From UBA940 sp045613745 (GTDB taxonomy: Bacteria; Bacteroidota; Bacteroidia; Bacteroidales; Rikenellaceae), in NCBI GenBank assembly GCA_045613745.1, contig JAZLBP010000002.1:1-64000 (forward strand): DNA of 64,000 bases, written 5' to 3'. A program made the position numbers and the translations under genes. Shown in pieces: positions 43,718-52,181 of the stretch. Each line of letters begins with the position of its first letter. The stretch's first letter is position 1. The notes under the pieces were generated by a model. That model made no database searches. It was not told the DNA's origin and saw nothing but the letters and a program-made list of their open reading frames with translations.

Positions 43718-44173
43718 ATGAAAAGGTTGTTTTTAATCTGCATAATTGCGCTGATAGCGTCTTGTTCTCGCACTGACATGGATTCGAACCAAATTAAATA
43801 TATCAATAATAGCGGTGTTGAGATTCGAATTAAAGGACTTTCGATGGGCAATGACGATATTTTCACGGCTCAAATTCCCAACGGTGAAACATATACTTTA
43901 AAACCTTATAATGGTTTTGCAGGAATGTCGGGAATAAAAGATGGCGGATTAATGTTTTGCGACACTGCATACATCTACTACGGAGAAGAACGAATGATGA
44001 TGTTCACGAACGATAGGGAGAGTGAAATGTTTTCGCATCCGAGTAATCCTATATCTGGCATAAATTACGAATACATCTGCATAAAGAAAAATAAACTATA
44101 CGAGCAGGTTTTCACCTTCACTCGCGAGATGTACGACGCGGCAACGCCCATTGACCAACCCACCGAGGAGTAA
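43718..44173 (+). CDS. Small lipoprotein of the local paralogous family (ATPIDQP tail)
   Basis: 151 residues from ATG 43718; lipobox Cys 16 (IASC). An upstream ATG at 43682 would read through the peptidase remnant and lose the signal peptide position. Starts NQIKYINNSGVEIRIKGL, like its paralogues; the middle diverges; ends FTFTREMYDAATPIDQPTEE. AT-rich. Followed by the same kind of terminator as 1370-1816. Confidence 0.8.
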   Translation: MKRLFLICIIALIASCSRTDMDSNQIKYINNSGVEIRIKGLSMGNDDIFTAQIPNGETYTLKPYNGFAGMSGIKDGGLMFCDTAYIYYGEERMMMFTNDRESEMFSHPSNPISGINYEYICIKKNKLYEQVFTFTREMYDAATPIDQPTEE

Positions 44174-44198
44174 AATCGCAAATATATCGCACAAAAAA

Positions 44199-44224
44199 AG
44201 GCTGTCCCGACGGACAGCCTTTTG
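44199..44224. terminator. Bidirectional terminator, lipoprotein / fabH
   Basis: AAGGCTGTCC-CGAC-GGACAGCCTT perfect hairpin with A and T tracts on each side. Confidence 0.88.
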
Positions 44225-44240
44225 TATTGAGGTTGGTGGA

Positions 44241-45227
44241 TTAAATTCCCCATTTGTAGTAGAGTGCGCCCCAAGTGAAGCCCGCGCCAAAGGCGGTCAT
44301 CAGGATGCGGTCGCCCTTGCGGAAACGCTCCTTGAAGTCCCACAGAACCAGCGGAATAGTGGTACCCGCAGTATTGCCAAAGCGGTCGATATTCACCAGC
44401 AGTTTCTCCTCGGGCACTTGCAGTTGCTGTTGGAGCGCCTGAATGATACGGATGTTGGCTTGGTGGGGGACAACAAAGTCGATGTCGTCGATTGTCAGGC
44501 CGTTGCGCTTCATCACAACCTCCGAGGTGTTGCCCATATTGGTCACGGCATAGCGGAATACGGTGCGTCCCTCTTGGAAGACGTAGTGGGCGTGTTCGGC
44601 TACGGTCTCGGCTGTTGCGGGATACTTCGAGCCGCCAGCCTTCTGATAGAGGAATCGACGTCCCACGCCGTCAACGTGCAGATCGCTGTCGAGCAGACCG
44701 TGCTCATCGTCGTCCGAGGCCTCGATAAGCATAGCCACCGCTGCGTCGCCAAACAGAGGTGCGGTTGTGCGGTCGCCGTAGTCCACAACGCTCGACATCT
44801 TCTCGCCACACACAAGGATAACCTTGTTGGCAGTGCCCGCCTTGATCATCGACGCCACGGTCGAGAATGCAAAGATAAAGCCGCTGCATCCTGCGTTGAT
44901 GTCGTATCCCCACGCATTGAGGATGCGGCACTTGTCGCTGATGATGTTGGCTGTTGCGGGGAACAGCATATCGGGGGTTACCGTTGCGCAGATAACCGTG
45001 TCAATTTCGTCGGGATTGGTTGAAGTGGATTGCAGAAGTTTCTCGACTGCTTTTGCGCCCATATAGGATGTGCCGAGAGCTTCGCCTTTGAGGATTCGTC
45101 GTTCTCTGATACCTGTGCGTGTAGTGATCCATTCGTCTGAGGTGTCCATCATTGTGGTCAGTTCCTCGTTTGTCAGAATGTACTCCGGCAGATATGCTTC
45201 TATGCCTTTAATTACTGCATTTCTCAT
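44241..45227 (-). CDS. fabH: 3-oxoacyl-ACP synthase III
   Basis: 328 residues from ATG 45227 (MRNAVIKG). Condenses acetyl-CoA with malonyl-ACP to start fatty-acid synthesis. Catalytic triad visible: Cys in INAGCSGFIFA, His in VPHQANIRI, Asn in FGNTAGTTIP. Family substrate-site segment SDEWITTRTGIRERR is present. Upstream in-frame codons overlap the promoter. Confidence 0.96.
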   Translation of the reverse strand: MRNAVIKGIEAYLPEYILTNEELTTMMDTSDEWITTRTGIRERRILKGEALGTSYMGAKAVEKLLQSTSTNPDEIDTVICATVTPDMLFPATANIISDKCRILNAWGYDINAGCSGFIFAFSTVASMIKAGTANKVILVCGEKMSSVVDYGDRTTAPLFGDAAVAMLIEASDDDEHGLLDSDLHVDGVGRRFLYQKAGGSKYPATAETVAEHAHYVFQEGRTVFRYAVTNMGNTSEVVMKRNGLTIDDIDFVVPHQANIRIIQALQQQLQVPEEKLLVNIDRFGNTAGTTIPLVLWDFKERFRKGDRILMTAFGAGFTWGALYYKWGI

Positions 45228-45264
45228 CTCACAAAATCTTTTCGTTTTTAATTGTAGGCAACTG

Positions 45265-45294
45265 CAAAGGTAAACATATTTTGCGAATCTGCAA
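45265..45294 (-). promoter_or_regulatory. Promoter of fabH
   Basis: Minus-strand TACCTTTG (45265-45272) and TTG (45292-45294), 19 bp apart. Confidence 0.7.
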
Positions 45295-45468
45295 CCATTG
45301 ACACCATTGCGCTGGCCCAAAAATACCATTGCGGCGACTGTTTGAGATGCTCCACAGTGTGGCGTCGAGTGGTCGTGACCGAGGTTGGGTGGTGTGGCAC
45401 AAGGATTGGTGTAAATCGACTATTTTATCGACTAAAAAGCAAAATCAATCTACGAATTTGCAAATTTG

Positions 45469-45499
45469 TTGTATAGTTTAATAATTATTTGTACATTTG
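45469..45499 (+). promoter_or_regulatory. Promoter of the DUF4493/PCMD operon
   Basis: TTG (45469-45471, preceded by TTTG) and TACATTTG (45492-45499), 20 bp apart, 61 nt before the first gene. It is the only good promoter seen before the terminator at 54929. Confidence 0.68.
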
Positions 45500-45559
45500 C
45501 TGCGCCTTATATGGTGTATTTTTGTGTGATTTTAACGGACAATAAACCAAATAAACGAT

Positions 45560-46306
45560 ATGAAACACTTTTTGAAAATGGCAATGATGTGTGTGGCGGC
45601 AGGTGCGCTGTCGTTTATCACATCGTGTGCTGATGCCGATCAGACTGCCGATCAGGGTGTGCTGCGTGTGAAACTTGCGGTCGATTCGTCGGCTGTTACG
45701 CGCGCCGAAAGCGGTATCGCCGCACCCGAGGTTGCAGAGTTCGACATCGAGATTGCTTCGACCGACGGTGAGTACACCAACCGCTGGGAGAGCCTGACCG
45801 AGCTTACCACCGAGAATCGTTTCGAGGTGGGCGAGTATCTGCTGACCGCCACCTATGGTGATGTTGCGCAGGAGGGTTTCGACAAGACGGCTTTTGTTGC
45901 CGAGCAGTCGTGCCGTGTGCTGGCCAACCAGACCACTCTCGTTTCGATGACCGCTGAGCTTGTTAACTCGGGCGTTAAGGTCAGCCGTAGCGAGGCTTTT
46001 GCAAAATACTTCTCGGAGGTTAGCGTAGTACTGACAAGCGCTGCGGGTACGGTTATCGACTTCGTGGAGGGCGAGAGCCGTATTGCTTTTGTTGCCCCCG
46101 AGAGTTTTGAGCTCAAAGTGGACTACACCAAGCCCAACGGAACTGCGGGCAGCCGCACCTTCCGTGTAAAAGAGATGCAACCCCGCACCATCTACACCGT
46201 ACTGTTGGATGTTAATGGCGGCGAGGTTGGACAGGCATCGATTGCGGTCAAATTTGACGACAGCGTCGAGGTCGAGAATGTGGAAATTGAAATTGAAGAA
46301 GAGTAG
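45560..46306 (+). CDS. DUF4493-type lipoprotein 1
   Basis: 248 residues; lipobox Cys 23 (ITSC). GVLRVKLAVDSS..TRAE, EFDIEIASTDGEYTNRW, VGEYLLTATYGD and the closing FRVKEMQPRTIYTVLLDVNGGEVGQASIAVKFDD are features of DUF4493-like Bacteroidetes surface proteins, two Ig-like halves resembling fimbrillin modules. First gene of a seven-gene operon. Ends with an acidic tail. Structural or adhesive role is an inference. Confidence 0.8.
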   Translation: MKHFLKMAMMCVAAGALSFITSCADADQTADQGVLRVKLAVDSSAVTRAESGIAAPEVAEFDIEIASTDGEYTNRWESLTELTTENRFEVGEYLLTATYGDVAQEGFDKTAFVAEQSCRVLANQTTLVSMTAELVNSGVKVSRSEAFAKYFSEVSVVLTSAAGTVIDFVEGESRIAFVAPESFELKVDYTKPNGTAGSRTFRVKEMQPRTIYTVLLDVNGGEVGQASIAVKFDDSVEVENVEIEIEEE

Positions 46307-46309
46307 AGT

Positions 46310-47710
46310 ATGATGAAAGCAGTAAAGACTCTGTTCGCAGCGTTGCTGTGTGTGGCTGCCGTGGGATGTATCCGCGGTGATCAGCCCACCCCTCAACCTT
46401 CGACTGTGGGTACTGTCGATTTTTCGATGGTAACCTTGAACTTTGCAGATGGCTCGTCGCAGGCTACCGATTCCTATCAGGTGGTTGTTACCAATCCCGA
46501 CAATCAGGTGTCGGCAAGTGGCGTGCTGGGCTCTTTGGAGGGTGTCGAACTCACCGAGGGTGACTATGTAATTACCGTGTCGTCGATGGCCGAGGCTCCC
46601 CTTGCTGATTGGGAGACTCCCTACTACGTCGGCACCGCAAATATCTCGGTAGAGAGAGATGCTATCTCGCAAGTGGGTGCTATCACCGCCGAACTCAAAA
46701 ACATTGGCGTGCGCGTGGAGTACACCGAGCGTTTCCGCGAGATGGTTGAGGACTACTCGGTGAAGGTGACCCTCGGTTTGGGTAGCCTGACCTTCTCTTC
46801 GACCGAAACCCGCACAGGTTACTTCTGTGCTGTGGCGGCTAAACAACTTCTGACCGCCGAGCTGACCGGTAGTGTGGATGGCAAGACTTTCACCGAGCAA
46901 CGCATCGTGCGCGATGTTATGGCCGGTGATGTGAAACTTCTGACCTTCGATATCAAGGAGAAGGAGCCCGAGGTAGTACCTCCCACCGACGAGCCTGACG
47001 AACCCGGAGACAATCCCGATGAGCCCGGAGACAATCCCGACGAGCCCGGCGATGAGCCCGATGAACCCGTGACTCCTCCCGTTGTGGAGCCTGAGGAGGG
47101 TGGCGTCGATTTGGACTTTGTGATTGACGTAACCGTAAATAATGTAGATATTAATGGTAATATCATCGTTGACGAGAACGACCGCGAGCCTGCCGAGGAT
47201 GATGGCGAAGGCGACGACGGCGGTGAAGGCGGTGACAATGGCGAAGGCGGCGAAGGTGGCGATACCCCCACTATTCCCGATGGTCCCGCCGACTTGGGTG
47301 CTCCTACCATTGTGTGGGAGGGCCACGACCTTAATGAATGGTACAACCTGACTGATGGCTCGGTACAAGTGGCGCTCAACATCACCTGCCCCAACAAGAT
47401 TAAAACACTTGTGGTTGACATCATCTCGGATGCACCTGCGTTCCAACCCGACCAACTCCAAGGTCTGGGTCTTGATTCGCGCCTCGATTTGAGCAACCCC
47501 GGCGATTTGCGTGGCGCAATCGAGGGCCTTGGTTTCCCCGTAGCCGAGAATGTGATTGGCAAGACCGAACTTGTGTTCGACATCTCGCAATTTATGCCTC
47601 TGCTGGGTATCGCAGCCGAGGACGAGAGTGTTGCGTTCCAACTGACTCTGACCGACGACTATGGTTACGAATTGGTGGTGAGCCTGAAAATTAACGTTAA
47701 CCTTAAATAA
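46310..47710 (+). CDS. DUF4493-type lipoprotein 2 with acidic repeat linker
   Basis: 466 residues; lipobox Cys 20 (AVGC). A DUF4493-like domain (about 30-225) is followed by a Pro/Asp/Glu linker with 7-residue repeats (DEPGDNP), then an acidic Gly-rich stretch (GEGDDGGEGGDNGEGG) and a C-terminal domain of about 140 residues (APTIVWEGHDLNEWYNLTDG...). The linker probably spaces two domains on the cell surface and may bind Ca2+. Start could be 46310 or 46313. Overlaps the next gene by 1 nt (TAATG). Confidence 0.78.
   Translation: MMKAVKTLFAALLCVAAVGCIRGDQPTPQPSTVGTVDFSMVTLNFADGSSQATDSYQVVVTNPDNQVSASGVLGSLEGVELTEGDYVITVSSMAEAPLADWETPYYVGTANISVERDAISQVGAITAELKNIGVRVEYTERFREMVEDYSVKVTLGLGSLTFSSTETRTGYFCAVAAKQLLTAELTGSVDGKTFTEQRIVRDVMAGDVKLLTFDIKEKEPEVVPPTDEPDEPGDNPDEPGDNPDEPGDEPDEPVTPPVVEPEEGGVDLDFVIDVTVNNVDINGNIIVDENDREPAEDDGEGDDGGEGGDNGEGGEGGDTPTIPDGPADLGAPTIVWEGHDLNEWYNLTDGSVQVALNITCPNKIKTLVVDIISDAPAFQPDQLQGLGLDSRLDLSNPGDLRGAIEGLGFPVAENVIGKTELVFDISQFMPLLGIAAEDESVAFQLTLTDDYGYELVVSLKINVNLK
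46988..47069 (+). repeat. Tandem 21-bp coding repeat (DEPGDNP units)
   Basis: Three to four near-identical 21-bp units inside the DUF4493 lipoprotein 2 gene, differing mostly at third positions; unit number may vary between strains. Confidence 0.7.
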
Positions 47711-49734
47711 TGCGAACGATGAGACTGTTTAAGAGTATGAAATTCTATTTTGCTGCCTTGCTGGCCGTAGTGTTTGCAGGGTGTGCCTTTGAGCCTCAAG
47801 CAGGTGGCGAGGGCAACGGTACCGTTCGCTTCGGAATCAGCTTCGAGAGTTCGACACGTGCCGAGGCCACTCCTCAAATCAACCTGATTGAGGTGGCAAA
47901 CGGCGTAGGCGTTATCCGTTCGTGGAACTCGCTGGATGAGGTTCCCGCCGAGTTGGTACTTACCAGCGGCACCTACACCGTTAGCGTCGATGCAGGTGTT
48001 GACTCGACAGGTTTCGATTGCGCCCACTACTCGGGTTGCAGCGAGTTTACCGTGTCGGCCGGCTCCGACGAGAGCGTGGAGGTTGTCTGCACCATCGACA
48101 ATGTGCTGATGGGTGTAACCTTCGACCAAACCGTTATTGATAACCTTACCGACTATTCGGTTGTTGTGGCTGCCGATGCCGACAACACCATCACCTTTGG
48201 TGCCGAGGATGTGGCTCGCGTGGGATATGTCGCTTACAGCGCCAAACCCCAAGCCTTGGCGTGGACCTTCACCGCTACAACTCTCAAAGGTCTGCCCGTG
48301 GTGGCAAACGGCACTATCGAGAACGTGAAACCCGCAACCGAGTACCGTCTTAATGTGAAATATAAACTCCAACCCCTTGGTGGCGTTGCTATCACCATCG
48401 AGTTGGACGAGCAGACCGAGGATGTCACCGACTCGTTCGACATCTATGGTCGTGCCGAGATGAAGGCTCTGGACTTCGATGTTGCCGAGGTGCAACAACT
48501 GCGTGCCGAGCCCTACACCATCTCGGTGATAGCTCCCTTCGATATTGCTTCGATTTGCGTTTCGTCGGCAATCTTTGGCGAGGAGCCCGTTGAACTGCTC
48601 TCGGAGAGTGTTGTTGAGGGTCTTGTTGTAACCCAAATCAGCGCCGTTGAGTACACTGTGGCTCTGCCCTTCGAATATTTGGCAACTCTGCCCGCAGGTA
48701 TCACCGACTTCTCGTTCAGTGCTACCGACATCAAGGGCAAGAACGCAAACCTTACCGCAAGTTTCTTTGTTCCGAGTCTGAATGCTATTGACACTTGGGA
48801 TGTGTGGGCTACCAAGGCTACCGTTTCGGCAACTATGCCCGAACACACTGTTGCCGTTCAGTTTGGCTACGCTACCGAGGGTGGCGAGTGGACTCTTGTG
48901 GATCCTGCCTACGATCAAGCAGCCGAGGGCTACGCCTTAACTCTGTCGGGCCTGACTCCTTCGACCACCTACACCGTAGGTCTGTTTGTGAATGGTACTG
49001 CGATTGGCGCAACCCAAACCTTCACCACCGAGGCCACTCCCGCAATCCTTGATGGCGGTTTCGAGAACTGGCACAAGAGTGACAAGACTTGGTTCCCCTA
49101 TGCCGAGGGTGCCGCAGGTTACTGGGATACCGGTAACTCGGGTGCAACTACTCTGGGCGAGGATTGGAACATCACCACCCAACGCGAAGATCCCCGTCCC
49201 GGCTCGACTGGCAGCTACTGCGCACACTTGCAGTCGGCATATCCGAGCCTTCTCGGTATCGGTAAGTTCGCAGCAGGTAACATCTATGTGGGTAAATACG
49301 CAGGTACCAACGGTACCAATGGTCAGGTAGACTTCGGCCAACCCTTCACCGGCCGCCCCACCGCACTGCACGGATGGTACAAATGCAACGTGGGCGAAAT
49401 CAACAAGACAGGCAGTGGCGCTCCCGTAACCTCGGGCCCCGACCGCTACCAAATTATGATTTGCCTCACCACGGGTGTGCACCGAGTGGATACTTCCAGC
49501 TCATCGACCTTCTTCAACTGCAAGACCGACAGCAAGGTAATCGCTTATGGCGAGATTCTGAGCTCGGAGTCGAAGGCCGATTGGACCGAATTTACCCTGC
49601 CTCTGACCTATGTCAAAGAGGGTGTGCGTCCTACCCACATCATCATCGTAGCTACCGCAAGCTCCTATGGTGACTACTTCACCGGTTCGACCGACAGCTG
49701 GATGTGCGTCGATGACTTTGAACTTATTTACTAA
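47710..49734 (+). CDS. DUF4493 + PCMD-domain lipoprotein
   Basis: 674 residues; lipobox Cys 25 (VFAGC). N-terminal DUF4493 (FGISFESSTRAEATPQI ... FSFSATDIKG, to about 360), an Fn3-like segment (LTLSGLTPSTTYTVGLFVNG), and a C-terminal PCMD (putative carbohydrate metabolism) domain from LDGGFENWHKSDKTWFPYAEGA to DSWMCVDDFELIY. The PCMD part is nearly identical to that of 50540-52153. PCMD has a jelly-roll sugar-binding fold, so surface glycan binding is likely. Confidence 0.85.
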   Translation: MRTMRLFKSMKFYFAALLAVVFAGCAFEPQAGGEGNGTVRFGISFESSTRAEATPQINLIEVANGVGVIRSWNSLDEVPAELVLTSGTYTVSVDAGVDSTGFDCAHYSGCSEFTVSAGSDESVEVVCTIDNVLMGVTFDQTVIDNLTDYSVVVAADADNTITFGAEDVARVGYVAYSAKPQALAWTFTATTLKGLPVVANGTIENVKPATEYRLNVKYKLQPLGGVAITIELDEQTEDVTDSFDIYGRAEMKALDFDVAEVQQLRAEPYTISVIAPFDIASICVSSAIFGEEPVELLSESVVEGLVVTQISAVEYTVALPFEYLATLPAGITDFSFSATDIKGKNANLTASFFVPSLNAIDTWDVWATKATVSATMPEHTVAVQFGYATEGGEWTLVDPAYDQAAEGYALTLSGLTPSTTYTVGLFVNGTAIGATQTFTTEATPAILDGGFENWHKSDKTWFPYAEGAAGYWDTGNSGATTLGEDWNITTQREDPRPGSTGSYCAHLQSAYPSLLGIGKFAAGNIYVGKYAGTNGTNGQVDFGQPFTGRPTALHGWYKCNVGEINKTGSGAPVTSGPDRYQIMICLTTGVHRVDTSSSSTFFNCKTDSKVIAYGEILSSESKADWTEFTLPLTYVKEGVRPTHIIIVATASSYGDYFTGSTDSWMCVDDFELIY

Positions 49735-49776
49735 TAACAATAACTGAATTCGAAAACCTTAAAAACAAACAAGAAT

Positions 49777-50529
49777 ATGTACAAGAAACTTATTATACTG
49801 GCAATGGCGGTTATGACCGCAAGCGCAACCTTCGCAGCTGAGGGTGCCGAGAAAGTAAAACGTAGCGTGAAATTCGACCGCGGACTGAATGTTCCCTCGG
49901 CAACCTTCGTTCAAAAAGGTCTGTGGACCACAGGTATCAAGGCTTCGTATGCCGACTACAATATGAGCGACTACCAATTCCTCGTAATTGACAATATCGG
50001 TCTGGATGGCTATGGCTTGGACCTGAGCGCACACGTAGGTTACACCTTCCGCGACAATATGATGATTGGTGCACGCTTTGGCTACGACCGCACCATCGCA
50101 GGTGTTAGCAGCGCAAATCTGGGTGTTGCCGACGTTGCAATGGAGATCTCGAATATGAGCATCCAAAAACACGCCTACACCGGTATGCTGTTCTACCGCT
50201 ACTATATGGGCTTGGGCCAAAGCAAACGCTTTGCATTCTTCACCGAGGTTCAACTCGGCGTGGGTGGCTCGCAAAGCAAACAATACCTGGGCACCAACAA
50301 CGGTATGTATGAGAAAGCACTCGACCTGTCGGTAGGTTTCACCCCCGGTGTCAGCGCTTTCATTACCAACAACCTCGCACTCGAGGTGTCGGTGAACGTG
50401 CTTGGTTTCAACTACAAATGCGCCGAGCAAACTCAAGACCAAGTTACTGTTGGCCGTCGTACCACCAGCTCGCTGGACTACAAAATCAACCTGATGTCGG
50501 TAGGTATCGGTATTTCGTTCTACTTGTAA
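49777..50529 (+). CDS. Outer-membrane beta-barrel protein of the operon
   Basis: 250 residues; signal peptide to about 20 (SATFAA). Alternating amphipathic strands (GIKASYADYNMSDYQF, GLDLSAHVGYTFRDNMMIGARFGY, RFAFFTEVQLGVGG) and a C-terminal GIGISFYL aromatic end define an 8-12-strand barrel. It is the only integral outer-membrane protein of this operon and could anchor or export its lipoproteins (inference). Confidence 0.82.
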   Translation: MYKKLIILAMAVMTASATFAAEGAEKVKRSVKFDRGLNVPSATFVQKGLWTTGIKASYADYNMSDYQFLVIDNIGLDGYGLDLSAHVGYTFRDNMMIGARFGYDRTIAGVSSANLGVADVAMEISNMSIQKHAYTGMLFYRYYMGLGQSKRFAFFTEVQLGVGGSQSKQYLGTNNGMYEKALDLSVGFTPGVSAFITNNLALEVSVNVLGFNYKCAEQTQDQVTVGRRTTSSLDYKINLMSVGIGISFYL

Positions 50530-50539
50530 GATTTGACCT

Positions 50540-52153
50540 ATGCAAAAACTCGGAAAATATTTGTTGATGCTCTGTGTGTCAGCGGCGGCGTATGCGTGCG
50601 TGGTTAACGACCTGCCTTACCCCCGTCTGGACTGCTCGCTGACCGATGTCGGCGTGACAGGCGGCAAGGGATACACCACCGTGATGTGCGGCGACACCAT
50701 CGTTGTGACTATCGATGTGGACGAGAGCGTGGATTTGCGCGCTGTGCCCTTCGAGTCGATGAGCATCAATAATCAGGAAGTGGCAACCATCAGCTATGCC
50801 GATGGCCGCCAACTCAACGCAGGCGACAAGTGGAACCTGCGTGCAGGCGAGGTGCTTGTGGCAAATGCCTACGACTACCTCACCTATTACCGAATGGAGG
50901 GTGTGCAAACCGTAAGCAAACGTTTCAGTGTCGAGGGCCAAATTGGCGAAACCTATATCGAGGAGCTCGAGGGCTTCGGCCTCGAAAACCGCGTGGTAAT
51001 GGTTAGCGTCGCTAAGGGTGCCGACTTCTCGGCTATCAATGTGTTGGAGCTCAAACTCGGTCCCGAGGGCGAGACTACCATCACCCCCGAAATTAAGGGA
51101 ATCACCGACTTTACCGCCGAATCGGGCGAAGACCATATCAAGGAGGTTACCGTAAGCTACCGCGACGTGGTGCAAACCTGGCGAATCATCGTTCAGGAGA
51201 GCAGTACCGACGTTAGCCGTGTGGATACTTGGGCTACTTCGGCCGACATCTACTGCACCGGTGGTCCCGAGGAGGCTCACTCGATTGAGTATCGTCTGAA
51301 AGGTGTCGAGGAGTGGACCGTTGCAACTCTCGAAAGCGACGAGGGAGGCGTATTTGTGGCTAAGATTGACAGCCTTGCCCCCGCTACGGAGTATGAGTGC
51401 CGTGCAGTGTCGGGCGACGAGCAAAGTGGTGTGGTTTCGTTCACCACCGAGGAGATTATTCTGCTTCTCGATGGCGGTTTCGAGAACTGGCACAAGAGTG
51501 GCTCGACTTGGTTCCCCTATGCCGAGGGTGCCGCAGGTTTCTGGGATACCGGTAACTCGGGTGCAACTACTCTGGGCGAGGATTGGAACATCACCACCCA
51601 ACGCGAAGACCCCCGTCCCGGCTCGGAGGGCGCATACAGTGCACACTTGCAGTCGGCCTTCCCCAGTATGTTCGGTATCGGTAAATTCGCCGCAGGTAAC
51701 ATCTATGTGGGTCGCTACGCGGGTACCAATGGCACCAACGGTGTGGTTGAGTTCGGTCAACCCTTCACCAGCCGTCCCAAAGCTCTGCGTGGATGGTACA
51801 AATGCAACGTGGGTCAAATCAATAAGACAGGTGCTGGTGCTCCCGTAACATCGGGCTCCGACCGCTACCAAATTATGATTTGCCTTACCAACGGTATTCA
51901 CACCGTAAATACTGCCGACAAATCGACCTTCTTCAACTGCAAGACCGACAGCAAGGTGATTGCCTATGGCGAGATTCTGGGCTCGGAGTCGGTTGAGGAG
52001 TGGACCGAATTCACTCTGCCTTTGACCTATGTCAAACCGGACGAGCGTCCCACCCACATCATCGTTGTGGCAACTGCAAGTTCGTATGGCGACTACTTTA
52101 CGGGCTCGACCGACAGCTGGATGTGTGTCGATGACTTCGAACTTGTTTATTAA
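50540..52153 (+). CDS. PCMD-domain lipoprotein
   Basis: 537 residues; lipobox Cys 20 (AAYAC). The N-terminal ~230 residues are beta-rich and end in an Ig-like unit (ITPEIKGITDFTAESG...). A short Fn3-like segment (EYRLKGVEEWTVATL) leads into the PCMD domain (LDGGFENWHKSGSTWFPYAEGA to CVDDFELVY), nearly identical to the one 2.4 kb upstream. Likely glycan binding at the surface. 11 nt after the beta-barrel gene. Confidence 0.83.
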   Translation: MQKLGKYLLMLCVSAAAYACVVNDLPYPRLDCSLTDVGVTGGKGYTTVMCGDTIVVTIDVDESVDLRAVPFESMSINNQEVATISYADGRQLNAGDKWNLRAGEVLVANAYDYLTYYRMEGVQTVSKRFSVEGQIGETYIEELEGFGLENRVVMVSVAKGADFSAINVLELKLGPEGETTITPEIKGITDFTAESGEDHIKEVTVSYRDVVQTWRIIVQESSTDVSRVDTWATSADIYCTGGPEEAHSIEYRLKGVEEWTVATLESDEGGVFVAKIDSLAPATEYECRAVSGDEQSGVVSFTTEEIILLLDGGFENWHKSGSTWFPYAEGAAGFWDTGNSGATTLGEDWNITTQREDPRPGSEGAYSAHLQSAFPSMFGIGKFAAGNIYVGRYAGTNGTNGVVEFGQPFTSRPKALRGWYKCNVGQINKTGAGAPVTSGSDRYQIMICLTNGIHTVNTADKSTFFNCKTDSKVIAYGEILGSESVEEWTEFTLPLTYVKPDERPTHIIVVATASSYGDYFTGSTDSWMCVDDFELVY

Positions 52154-52181
52154 GATAAGCTGAAAATAAAGCAAAATAGAT

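Larger units (their letters stand above)
45228..45559. other. Divergent intergenic region, fabH / DUF4493 operon
   Basis: 332 bp. It holds the minus-strand fabH promoter (TACCTTTG 45265-45272; TTG 45292-45294) and the plus-strand operon promoter at 45469-45499. The middle (about 45330-45420) is GC-rich with no ORF or strong hairpin. A TGGCACA..TTGG string near 45395 resembles a sigma-54 site but lacks the required GC. Confidence 0.6.

Noticed and set aside
45395..45410. TGGCACA..TTGG string resembling a sigma-54 promoter
   Set aside because: The essential GC of the -12 element is GG, and a good TAnnTTTG promoter lies closer to the gene.
45485..47641. 718-codon minus-strand frame over the DUF4493 genes
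   Set aside because: Spans two lipoprotein genes and the operon promoter; no family match.
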